64,000 bases of DNA. Source: Actinomadura meyerae. GTDB lineage: Bacteria; Actinomycetota; Actinomycetes; Streptosporangiales; Streptosporangiaceae. The notes under the pieces are model-generated. The model was not told the DNA's origin, made no database searches, and worked only from the letters and a program-made list of their open reading frames with translations. Shown piece by piece: positions 41,377-48,469 of the stretch. Location of the stretch: assembly GCF_900188445.1 (NCBI RefSeq), contig NZ_FZOR01000025.1, positions 62,001-126,000 of the forward strand, read 5' to 3'. The position numbers and the translations under genes were made by a program. Numbering within the stretch: the stretch's first letter is position 1; the number at the start of each line of letters is the position of its first letter.

Positions 41377-41660
41377 CACGCAGCCGCCCCCTTCCCCGGC
41401 GACCGCGCCGACGAGGACGAGGGGCGGCGGCCCGAGCGGTACAGCCGCTCCACCTCCACCGCGTACGCCGCCGCCTGCTCGGCCAGCCGCCGCGCGAACT
41501 CCACATCCCCGGCGTTCAGCCGCTCGGGAAGCGTGAGGGTGACCAGCACCCGACCCGCCGACACGGTGAACAGCGGCGTACGCGCCCGGAACGCCCGGAA
41601 CTCGGTCGAGGCCGCGCCGTCGATGGGCAGCGACAGCGCCGACATGCGCCCGCCCGCCAT
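41376..41660 (-). CDS. Small AICE protein, paralogue of the downstream ORF
   Basis: 94 aa from ATG 41660, which overlaps the stop of the pra-like gene (TGATG). It has LFTVSAGRVLVTLTLPERL and FARRLAEQAAAYAVEVERLYRSG, sharing the C-terminal helix with the next gene. The short coupled series pra-ORF-ORF-ftsK implies co-expression during replication or transfer. Function unknown; such small ORFs in AICEs are often listed as spread (Spd) proteins. Confidence 0.7.
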   Translation of the reverse strand: MAGGRMSALSLPIDGAASTEFRAFRARTPLFTVSAGRVLVTLTLPERLNAGDVEFARRLAEQAAAYAVEVERLYRSGRRPSSSSARSPGKGAAA

Positions 41661-42085
41661 CACGCGGCCTCCTTGCCCGCCGCGTTGTCCTTGCCCGAGC
41701 GGTTCGCGCCGCCCTTGAAGTTGGCCGGACGCACCGCGCTCGCCTTGAGGGAGTAGGCCAGCCGTCCGGTACCGGAGTTGACGTACGGCGTCACCATCAG
41801 CCCGTCGAACTCCACCGGCACGAACGGGAACCCCGCCGGAGCCTCCGGCATGATCGGCTGCACCGGCCCCGACAGCTTGACCTTGAACGTGCCCTTGGAC
41901 TCGGGGTCGGCGTCCAGCACCTCCACCGCCCACACCAGTTCCCCGGTGTCCTTGTCCCGCGCCTGCACGAAGTTCTCCCGGGTCGACCGGTCGAAGTCCC
42001 GCACCGCCTCCACCCCGCCCTTGACGAACGCCCCGAACGGGAACACGTCCCCGAACGCGACCTTGAACGGCCCCTGCACCGCCAT
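41660..42085 (-). CDS. pra: Pra-like replication/integration/excision activator
   Basis: A 141-aa protein matching the 'plasmid replication, integration and excision activator' family: MAVQGPFKVAFGDVFPFGAF, VRDFDRSTRENFVQARDKDTG, VWAVEVLDADPESKGTFKVKL and PVEFDGLMVTPYV. In pSAM2, Pra switches on rep-xis-int, starting excision, replication and transfer, and KorSA represses pra. Here the pra promoter carries an operator-like sequence (42123-42140) shared with the gntR promoter. Confidence 0.85.
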   Translation of the reverse strand: MAVQGPFKVAFGDVFPFGAFVKGGVEAVRDFDRSTRENFVQARDKDTGELVWAVEVLDADPESKGTFKVKLSGPVQPIMPEAPAGFPFVPVEFDGLMVTPYVNSGTGRLAYSLKASAVRPANFKGGANRSGKDNAAGKEAA

Positions 42086-42122
42086 CGCGGATCACCCCTG
42101 TCGATTGGTCTCCCTGACGACA

Positions 42123-42140
42123 ACTCGGTTTGTCGAGTTG
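42123..42140. promoter_or_regulatory. Candidate KorSA/GntR operator in the pra promoter
   Basis: ACTCGGTTTGTCGAGTTG shares 15 of 18 bases with the complement of 42954-42971 in the gntR promoter (ACTCGTATTGTCGAGCTG). It contains a 7-bp inverted repeat CAACTCG / CGAGTTG (42121-42140). Confidence 0.65.
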
Positions 42141-42211
42141 CTGTATCGACAGACTATGTGAGGGCGAGAGGTTTGCAAGGGGGTGTAAGTCGTCTTATCG
42201 AGTGATCTGAA

Positions 42212-42940
42212 TCACAGTCCGTACGACTCTTCGAGCACGTGCAGTGACCCCGGGAGGACGGCCTCCACGACCAGGACCGTGCGGCCGGTGGAGTCGACCA
42301 CCGATCCCAGCACCGACAGCACGGGCTCGCCCTCCACCAGGTCGAGAGACTGGCGCTCTTGGTCGGTGGCACGTCGAGCACGAAGGCGCTCATCGACGCG
42401 GGCCAAGCGGTCCTTGGCGTGCGCGGTCAAGAGCTGGCGGACCGGAACCGTCAACAGCCCATCTTGGTCCAGGCCCGAGGCCCGCGCGACATCCAGCGGA
42501 GTCCACAGCGAGACAAGCTCACTGGCGATGGAGTCGTACAGCCCCACGTATCGCCGCAGGTGGACAGGCGCCGACTCGGCCAGTCCGAGCAGCATCGCCA
42601 CCGCGTTCGGAGCAGGTACGCGCCTGACCTCCACCAACCTGACCGACGAGGCGGTTTCCTGGCGGTCCAGGACGGCCAGACCGGGCCGGCTGCTACGCGC
42701 CCCAGACGAGGGAGCGGCCTTAACGAAGGTGCCCCGCCCGTGTTCACGATGCAGTTCGCCCAAGAGCTGCATCTCATTCAAGGCACGAACCACCGTGGGA
42801 CGCGCCGCCCCGAACTCCCGCCCAAGCGCCGACTCGGAAGGAATCCGCGAGTTGACGGGATAGGTCCCGTCCTTGATCCGAGCGCGAAGCGTCTCCATGA
42901 TCTGGACGTACTTCGGAGCGTACGAAGCGTGATCTGACAC
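42212..42940 (-). CDS. GntR-family repressor (KorSA-like)
   Basis: About 242 aa from GTG 42940, which follows GGCAGGA. The GntR winged helix covers residues about 8-75 (YVQIMETLRARIKDGTYPVNSRIPSE split at Asp, ALGREFGAARPTVVRALNEMQLLGELHREHGRGTFV). The C-terminal UTRA-like ligand domain follows (SSVRLVEVRRVPAPNAVAMLL, HLRRYVGLYDSIASELVSLW). In pSAM2 the GntR protein KorSA represses pra and its own gene. The shared operator motif at both promoters supports the same circuit here. Confidence 0.9.
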   Translation of the reverse strand: MSDHASYAPKYVQIMETLRARIKDGTYPVNSRIPSESALGREFGAARPTVVRALNEMQLLGELHREHGRGTFVKAAPSSGARSSRPGLAVLDRQETASSVRLVEVRRVPAPNAVAMLLGLAESAPVHLRRYVGLYDSIASELVSLWTPLDVARASGLDQDGLLTVPVRQLLTAHAKDRLARVDERLRARRATDQERQSLDLVEGEPVLSVLGSVVDSTGRTVLVVEAVLPGSLHVLEESYGL

Positions 42941-43432
42941 GATGTCCTGCCAACAGCTCGACAATACGAGTACCCACAGGAAACCAGACGCCACCGGCGC
43001 TGTCACGACATCACTGGTTCCCGAGCAGGCACTTCCTCGCCCAACCACCTCAGCAGCGCCCACCAGGGCCCCACGCCCCACCCTCACGCACCGCCCGCCC
43101 CAACCGGTCCAGAGGTCACCCCGATCCGGGAAGCCCAAGGAACGACTGAACCCCCGGCGAGACTCGCAGTGATCAACTGCGGTACGCCGGGGGCTCAGCT
43201 CAACCCTTGATGACGCAGGCCCGAGCAATCCACTGGACGAGGTCTCCACACGAAGGCCGTGCGGCTATTCGGGCCTTGGATTCTCCTGAACGGCCGTGAG
43301 ACTTGTGGTGCCTGGGGCCGTGGAGTGACTTTGACGCCGGGTTAAGTTGGTTGCCGCCCGCCCCGCGGGCGATTGGGGAACCCCACCAGGCCGGGGGAAC
43401 CGGCGGGAAGCGCTCCGCGGGGCGGGGGCCGT
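42941..43432. other. 492-bp AICE intergenic region with gntR promoter and a nested hairpin
   Basis: No gene. It holds the gntR promoter and operator at the left, then at 43151-43193 a nested inverted repeat: outer arms CCCCCGGCG / CGCCGGGGG and, inside, CGCAGT / ACTGCG around GATCA. GC-rich hairpins continue to 43430. It could be the terminator for the minus-strand ATPase gene, or an origin (single-strand origin or transfer locus) of the element; sequence alone does not decide. Confidence 0.5.
42954..42971. promoter_or_regulatory. Candidate KorSA/GntR operator in its own promoter
   Basis: The complement of these bases reads ACTCGTATTGTCGAGCTG, matching the pra-promoter site with conserved ACTCG-N3-TGTCGAG-N-TG; it starts 14 bases upstream of the gntR start codon. 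Confidence 0.65.
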
Positions 43433-43939
43433 CTACGGGGTGGCGGTCGGGCGGGTGGGCCTGTCAACGTGCGGGAGACCTCCCACCACCGGACAGCCGA
43501 CCATCCGCGCGGCGGAGAGCATGAACGCGTAATCGACGGCGATGCGCGCCCAGACGAACTTCCCTTCGCCCAGGCTGCACCATCCCCAGCCGCCGGACGC
43601 GAACGCCTGAACGATGATCAGGCCGCGCCCGCACTCGGCGCCGTCGACCGGCGTTTGCAGCGCGGGGCGTCCAGGGTGCCCGTCCCACACGCACAGCTCT
43701 ATGCCAGCGTCGATCCGGCTCACCCAAGCGCGGATCGTGGTGCCCTTGCAGAGCGTTGCCGCGTTGGCCGCCAGCTCACCCATGATCTGGCAGGCGTCGC
43801 TCGCGTAGGCCGCGAGCCCCCATCCCTCCAGGGCTTCGCGCACCAGAGCACGGCTCAGATACACGCTCTCGGGACCGGCTTTCGTCAGCGTCTGCACGCG
43901 CAGATGCGCCGACTTGTCCATCAGAGCCATTGCGGTCAT
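43433..43939 (-). CDS. AICE-borne ATP-binding protein (HATPase_c_2)
   Basis: A 168-aa GHKL-type regulatory ATPase. The N box is degenerate (ELAANAATLC), followed by VWDGHPGRPAL (G1) and ECGRGLIIVQAFA (G2). The family includes anti-sigma factor kinases; on actinomycete plasmids and AICEs they are common cargo of unknown role. It overlaps the preceding unknown ORF by ATGA (43936-43939). The start may also be Met4 or Met7. Confidence 0.8.
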   Translation of the reverse strand: MTAMALMDKSAHLRVQTLTKAGPESVYLSRALVREALEGWGLAAYASDACQIMGELAANAATLCKGTTIRAWVSRIDAGIELCVWDGHPGRPALQTPVDGAECGRGLIIVQAFASGGWGWCSLGEGKFVWARIAVDYAFMLSAARMVGCPVVGGLPHVDRPTRPTATP

Positions 43940-44331
43940 CGAAGGCCGCCCTCCCCGCCGGCGACCGGGCCCGCCAGCATGCCCGCCAGCACCGCCGGAG
44001 CCGACTCGACGTCGTCGACCGGCGCCACCCGCTCACCGGAGTCAGCGCGAACAAACCACCACACCCCGCCGAGTCGCTCACACCCCACGGGCACCGACCG
44101 TGCGCGGTCCGCGCCGCTCACCACCAACAACAGCGGCGGCCTGCCCGCTTGGCTCGCCAACCCACACGACAACGGCCCCCCGCCCCGCACGATCACCGCG
44201 TCCAAGGCCGCCAAGTGCAACCGACGCGCGCCAACCGCGTGATTGAGCCGACCAACGGGCCGACCGTCATCGCCAGCGCCCGATCTCATCGGCTCTATGA
44301 CCACACTGGCCTTTTCCGTGTCACCCGCCAT
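43936..44331 (-). CDS. AICE hypothetical protein coupled to the ATPase
   Basis: 131 aa. I do not recognise a family. Alternating hydrophobic strands (LHLAALDAVIVRGG, PPLLLVVSGADRARSV, RLGGVWWFVRADSGERVAPVDDV) suggest a small beta-rich domain, possibly a ligand-binding partner of the ATPase whose start it overlaps by four bases. Moderate Gly/Ala content and absence of a membrane helix fit a cytoplasmic protein. Confidence 0.65.
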   Translation of the reverse strand: MAGDTEKASVVIEPMRSGAGDDGRPVGRLNHAVGARRLHLAALDAVIVRGGGPLSCGLASQAGRPPLLLVVSGADRARSVPVGCERLGGVWWFVRADSGERVAPVDDVESAPAVLAGMLAGPVAGGEGGLR

Positions 44332-44458
44332 GACAACGCCTCCTCTCCCTGTGTTTCGGATACGGCGACATGGGGTCTTGCCATCACCCTGGCTCGCGGC
44401 CCGCGCGAGAGCCGAACCGGATGACGACCGCCCGCAGCATGCCGCCTGACTCGCCGAC

Positions 44459-44650
44459 TTACGCCACCTCGGCGCGGCTCACCCCGCCGCACTCGGTGCA
44501 GCTCTCCCGCCGTCGTTCCGGCCCGCGTCCGAAGCCACCTCGCGCGACCAGCAGGTCAAGCCGGGACGACACCCAGGACCAGCCACGCCCCATGCACGAA
44601 CCGCAGGGGGTCTCACGAGTCGGCTCGTTCTCTCCGGGACGAGGGATCAC
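44459..44650 (-). CDS. DnaJ-type zinc-finger small protein
   Basis: 63 aa from GTG 44650, eight bases behind AGGAGG. Two Cys pairs in the pattern CGSCMGRGW and CTECGG, separated by about 30 residues, match the C-x-x-C-x-G-x-G half-sites of DnaJ-like zinc fingers seen in many small actinomycete plasmid proteins. It probably binds one zinc ion; the function is unknown. It is co-directional with the two genes downstream. Confidence 0.6.
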   Translation of the reverse strand: MIPRPGENEPTRETPCGSCMGRGWSWVSSRLDLLVARGGFGRGPERRRESCTECGGVSRAEVA

Positions 44651-44808
44651 CAGTCATGCCTCCTGAAGCCGCATGATCAACTGTGGTCGGATGCCGTACG
44701 GTGTTGCTTGTCATAGAGGCAACCAGTCATCACGTTCTGTCAGCACCGCTAACCAGCCCCTTTCCCGCCCCCAACCCGCCCCTTTCGCCCTCTGTGAGGC
44801 AAGGCCGG

Positions 44809-46128
44809 ATGCCCGACGCGATCCCCAACGTGCAACTCACCGCTTGGCGTGAGGCGAGGTACTCGACTCGCGCGGATATGGCCGAGGCCGTCAACCGCAC
44901 ATCCACGGCGATCGCGAAGGGGTTGGTCTGCGACGAGGAGCGGCTTCGCCGTTGGGAACGGGGAGAAGTGCGCTGGCCGCATCCTCCCTACCGGAAAGCA
45001 CTCCAAGAGTTGACCGGCCGGACGGCTGAGGAACTCGGCTTCGTCCCACCCGCGAAGCAGAAGGAGCGCAGCCGTTCGCGCACGGAACTCGCGCCCTCCT
45101 CGCCCGCAGAGGCAGATCCCGACCACTTCGAGACGGCCGAGTTGGCGCATACGGCCGAACTCGCTCGCCTCACGCAGTGGGTAACCACGAGCGGCACCAA
45201 CGAAGAGGCCATTGCACGGCTCGCAAGATCAACAGGGTCCCTTGCGGCATCCCACACCCAGGTTCCGGCGAGAAGACTGCTCCGCGAAGTGGTCCAACTG
45301 CATCGCCGTACGCAGGAACTCTTGGAACGTGGACGTCACCGGCCCCGCCACGTGCGAGAACTACTCAGGATCGATGCCGACCTTCTAGCCCACGCCGCCG
45401 TGATCTTCGGAGACGTCAATCTCGACCACGCCGCCGAGGAGTACGCCGCAGCCGCGCTCATCCTGGCCCAGGAGGCAGGAGCCAACGAGTCCCTCGCCTG
45501 GTACGCCCAGGCCAAGACGGCACGCTGGCAGAACCGATTCATCGAGGCAGCCGACCTTGCCCGGCAAGGCTTCGAGGCCAGTGCGCCCAACCCGATGAAG
45601 ACACAACTCGCCTGGTACGAGGCGAACGCCGCCGCTCTCCTTGGAGACAAGACCAGGGCACGCGAGGCGGTGAACCGTGCCGAGCGATCCGCCGAGGCCG
45701 GCCACGACACCCCCTCTGATCTCTCGGTGTGGTCCTTCCCGACCGAGCGCCAAGCCCTGTTCTCCCTGTCGGTGGCCACCCGAACCGGTGATCTGGACGG
45801 CGCGCTACAAGCAGCCGAGATGGCGGACAGCGCATGGGCAGCGGGCGCCCCGGTCGCTCCCGCGAACTGGGCTCAGATACGTGTCGGCACCGGAGTCGCC
45901 CACCTGCTGAAGGGCGACCTGGACGGCACCGCCGAGGAACTGACCAAGCTTCTAACACTGGACCCCGGAATGCGGCTTGCGACCGTCACCCGCTACCTCG
46001 GCGACCTGGACCGCCAACTTGGTCGAGCACGCTTCCAGCACAGCCCGCTCGCTGCGCAGCTCAGACAGCAAATCCGTGACTTCAACGCCGCCGCCCTGAC
46101 CGACGACGCAGATATGGAGAGCCCATGA
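44809..46128 (+). CDS. Helix-turn-helix regulator with TPR-like C-terminus (AICE cargo)
   Basis: About 439 aa from ATG 44809. The N-terminal part (about 1-75) is an XRE-like domain of the actinomycete kind (LTAWREARYSTRADMAEAVNR, RRWERGEVRWPHPPYRKALQELTG). The remainder is alpha-helical with TPR-like repeats (HAAEEYAAAALILAQEAG, ESLAWYAQAKTARWQNRFIEAADLARQG, TRAREAVNRAERSAEAG, GALQAAEMADSAW). Such regulators often sense peptides or metabolites. Its stop overlaps the start of the 2H phosphoesterase (ATGA), so the two work together. Confidence 0.85.
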   Translation: MPDAIPNVQLTAWREARYSTRADMAEAVNRTSTAIAKGLVCDEERLRRWERGEVRWPHPPYRKALQELTGRTAEELGFVPPAKQKERSRSRTELAPSSPAEADPDHFETAELAHTAELARLTQWVTTSGTNEEAIARLARSTGSLAASHTQVPARRLLREVVQLHRRTQELLERGRHRPRHVRELLRIDADLLAHAAVIFGDVNLDHAAEEYAAAALILAQEAGANESLAWYAQAKTARWQNRFIEAADLARQGFEASAPNPMKTQLAWYEANAAALLGDKTRAREAVNRAERSAEAGHDTPSDLSVWSFPTERQALFSLSVATRTGDLDGALQAAEMADSAWAAGAPVAPANWAQIRVGTGVAHLLKGDLDGTAEELTKLLTLDPGMRLATVTRYLGDLDRQLGRARFQHSPLAAQLRQQIRDFNAAALTDDADMESP

Positions 46129-46757
46129 GTCCGCTGCCTGCGCAGATGACTGACCGCTGGCGGAACCGCGAGGAACCCGGACCAGGCCAAGGCACGGTCT
46201 ATTGGCACATCCTCATGAGCGGCCATCCCGAAGCGCAGGAACTCGCGCAGACGGCTCAAGAGCGGCTCGCCCCCTTCTCCGGCCTGCACTTGACCCCCGC
46301 TGCGTGGCTACACGTGACCACCCACGTCGCCGGCCCCTCCGACGAGATCACCGACGACCAGCAACAAGACATGCTCGCGATGGCAAGAGGTCTCCTCAGC
46401 AAGACCCCGCCCGTCGAGGCGACGCTAGGCCGGATCCTGTACCACCCCGAAGCCATCGCCGTCGCCGTCCATCCCGTGGGACCCTTGACCCAGATCCGCG
46501 AAGCCGTCCAGGCAGCCACCCTCAAAGTGACCGGCAGCGAAGGAACGCCCGAAGGCCGAGCCACGTGGGCCCCGCACATGACGATCGCCTACAGCGAGAC
46601 GGACCAGCCAGCCGAGCCGATCATCACCGCACTTGGCCGAGAGCTTCCAGCACGCCAAGTCACCATCGACACCGTCACCCTGGTCGTGCAACGCGGAGCC
46701 GAACGACTCTGGGACTGGCACCCCGTAGGACAAGCCCACCTACTCGGCCATCCCTGA
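46125..46757 (+). CDS. 2H phosphoesterase (2'-5' RNA ligase family), AICE cargo
   Basis: A 210-aa protein with both catalytic H-x-T motifs of the 2H phosphoesterase superfamily: LHVTTHV (about residue 62) and PHMTIAYS (about 147). Family members cleave or ligate 2',5' bonds and hydrolyse cyclic phosphates on RNA ends or signal nucleotides; phage anti-CBASS Acb1 proteins also have this fold. The gene is coupled to the TPR regulator and carried by a mobile element, so RNA processing or interference with a host nucleotide-signalling defence are both possible (inference). Confidence 0.85.
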   Translation: MSPLPAQMTDRWRNREEPGPGQGTVYWHILMSGHPEAQELAQTAQERLAPFSGLHLTPAAWLHVTTHVAGPSDEITDDQQQDMLAMARGLLSKTPPVEATLGRILYHPEAIAVAVHPVGPLTQIREAVQAATLKVTGSEGTPEGRATWAPHMTIAYSETDQPAEPIITALGRELPARQVTIDTVTLVVQRGAERLWDWHPVGQAHLLGHP

Positions 46758-47287
46758 CCGGCCCACGTCCGTCCGCGCGGGACACAACCCTTGATCATTG
46801 CCGAATTAGGCTGTTTGAGATCAAGGGGCGGCGGCGCTCAGGCCGCTGCGCGGCCCCGCGCCAGGCCGCCCGGAGCGTGCGGCGTGGGCGCCGGTCACCG
46901 GACGGCCGCGCCGGGCCGCGCATCCTGCCACCGCCGCCCCGTCCGCCACTCGCCGGCGGTCACGGGGGGCGCGCCGCCACCAAGGACGAGCCCGCGCCGT
47001 AGCGTCAAACCCCGTTTGTCGACGACCACCATGCCTTGCTGTCGTCAAGCACCGTTGCTCGTCACGGTATGCACGGGGCGAGTGGTTCAGCGTGCGCTAC
47101 TGGGGAACCCCGTGGTTCCCCAGACCCCTCCTGGGGCCGGAACACCCATTCGCGCGCCAACGTCTGTCACACCACCTCGCCGTTCGCGCGAATGGGCGCT
47201 CCGGGTCGGTGCAGCGATGCGAGGGAGGAGCCGCTAGTACGGTCTCTCCGATCAGTACTTGATCACCGGCCATGGCAATCTGGCACT
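46758..47287. other. 530-bp structured non-coding region of the AICE
   Basis: No convincing gene. Three inverted repeats stand out: CCCTTGATC (46788-46796) / GATCAAGGG (46819-46827) around an AT-rich loop, likely the terminator of the phosphoesterase gene; TGGGGAACC / GGTTCCCCA (47101-47122, 4-base loop); and CCCATTCGCGCG (47145-47156) / CGCGCGAATGGG (47185-47196). GATCA-GTACT-TGATC at 47250-47264 precedes the next gene. Candidate location of an AICE origin or transfer locus. Confidence 0.5.
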
Positions 47288-47560
47288 GTGACTACCGACC
47301 AGCCGCCTCCACAGGACGAAGCGGTCCTCCGGCTGCTCCAGGAGCGGGCCGGACTGGCCACCGAGATCGTCTTGAGCGACGGCCAGAGATTGACCGTGTT
47401 CAACATTGCTTGGGGATACGAGCCCTGGGAGGAGCATGCCCATGTGACGACCAACATCAGCCCAGGCATAGCATGCGCTGCCATCGACTTCTTCTCCACA
47501 CAGGCGGTGGTCGCGATCATCGATCCCGCCAACGGTGCTGTGCTGCTCGGAGCTTCGTAG
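47288..47560 (+). CDS. AICE hypothetical protein
   Basis: 90 aa from GTG 47288; the open frame extends upstream to 47036 but without coding character. The sequence is acidic with a predicted mixed fold: EAVLRLLQERAGLATEIVLSDGQRL then VFNIAWGYEPWEEHAHVTTNIS and a hydrophobic FFSTQAVVAIIDPANGAVLL end. The middle reads like a small immunity- or cargo-type protein. No family recognised. Codon positions show normal third-base GC bias, which supports a real gene. Confidence 0.6.
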   Translation: MTTDQPPPQDEAVLRLLQERAGLATEIVLSDGQRLTVFNIAWGYEPWEEHAHVTTNISPGIACAAIDFFSTQAVVAIIDPANGAVLLGAS

Positions 47561-47899
47561 AGTCTGTGCCGTCCGTGCCTTGATCAGTGCCCGGCACATC
47601 AATCCACAGACAGACGCCGCAGACCAAGATCCGGAACATGCGCGGAACGGCTACCTGCCCCACTGTGTGTGGGAAGTGTGCACCGGCAGGTCAGAGGCCC
47701 TACCACCTGCAGGGGGCCAGCGCCCTCCGGAGCCGTTGCCGCGACCAGTGCCCCCGATGGCGCGAGGGCACATCGGGGGCACATGGGTTCGCGATCACGC
47801 GCGAGACGACGAGAACCATCGAGGGCAGTAGCGCCAGGTCAGAGCAGGAACGGGTCGCATTGCCGCAGGTCGCGATCTTGGACCGTTCAGAACTCGGTC
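47561..47899. other. Right end of the AICE: non-coding, with hairpin and possible integrase arm site
   Basis: No gene called. A perfect 11-bp inverted repeat TGCCCCCGATG / CATCGGGGGCA (47749-47781) lies 120-150 bases from attR. GCCGCAGGTC (47863-47872) is repeated exactly at 36328-36337, each about 25 bases from the core, as expected of integrase arm sites. GAGGGCACATC also occurs on both ends (36352-36362 and 47764-47774). A frame open from 47669 continues into the right sod half. Confidence 0.55.
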
Positions 47900-47905
47900 T
47901 TCTGG
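47892..47905 (+). other. attR core of the AICE
   Basis: ACTCGGTCTTCTGG at the right junction, 12 of 14 bases identical to attL; the sod frame resumes at TGG (47903-47905). Confidence 0.8.
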
Positions 47906-48268
47906 AACAACCTGTCGCCCGACGGCGGCGACCGACCCGAAGGCGAGCTGGCGGCCGCGATCGACGAGCACTTCGGGACGTTCGAGGCGTTCCAGAAGCA
48001 GCTCACCACGGCGACGTCCACCGTGCAGGGGTCCGGTTGGGGCGTCCTGGCGTGGGAGCCGCTCGGCCGCCGCCTCGTGGTGGAGCAGGTCTACGACCAC
48101 CACGGCAACGTCGGCATGAACACCACCCCGCTGCTGGTCTTCGACGCCTGGGAGCACGCGTACTACCTGCAATACCGCAACGTCCGCCCCGACTACGTCG
48201 AGAAGCTCTGGACCCTCGTCGACTGGACGGACGTGACGACGCGCTTCGACGCGGCCCGCGCGTCCTAG
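47900..48268 (+). pseudogene. sodF: Superoxide dismutase C-terminal half, split by AICE
   Basis: Encodes F-W-N-N-L-S-P-D-G-G-D..., VQGSGWGVLAWEP, VYDHHGNVG and the metal-ligand segment FDAWEHAYYLQY, ending at TAG 48266-48268. This is the C-terminal domain of an Fe/Mn superoxide dismutase with the remaining Asp and His ligands. It lacks its own start and ribosome site; an open frame from inside the element (ATG 47669) reads into it in frame, adding about 78 non-homologous residues. Precise excision would join it to 36301 and regenerate a 200-aa protein. Confidence 0.95.
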
Positions 48269-48469
48269 AACGGCGGCACCGGACGCGGTGCCGCTCAAGG
48301 GGGCGGCGTTCACCTGGCCGGGATCGTGCTCAGAACCTTTCCTCGCGGCCTGGTGAACGCCGCTTCCCCGTTGGGCGGACGCACCGCACCGCCCACCCGC
48401 CGCTGGGCACGGTCACCGTTCCCCGGCCCGATGCCATGCCGCCTTCGGGCCGAACATAGGCTGCCCTCC

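Larger units (their letters stand above)
36301..47899. mobile_element. 11.6-kb actinomycete integrative and conjugative element (AICE, pSAM2 type)
   Basis: The element is bounded by attL and attR inside a sod gene. From the left end, all on the minus strand: integrase, excisionase, RepSA-like initiator, FtsK-like translocase, two small Spd-like ORFs, Pra-like activator and GntR/KorSA-like repressor, the hallmark AICE core. An ATPase/unknown/zinc-finger set follows. On the plus strand are a TPR regulator, a 2H phosphoesterase and a small unknown gene. AICEs replicate by rolling circle after excision and move as double-stranded DNA via FtsK/TraB. They usually sit in tRNA genes; this one uses a protein-coding gene. 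Confidence 0.95.
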
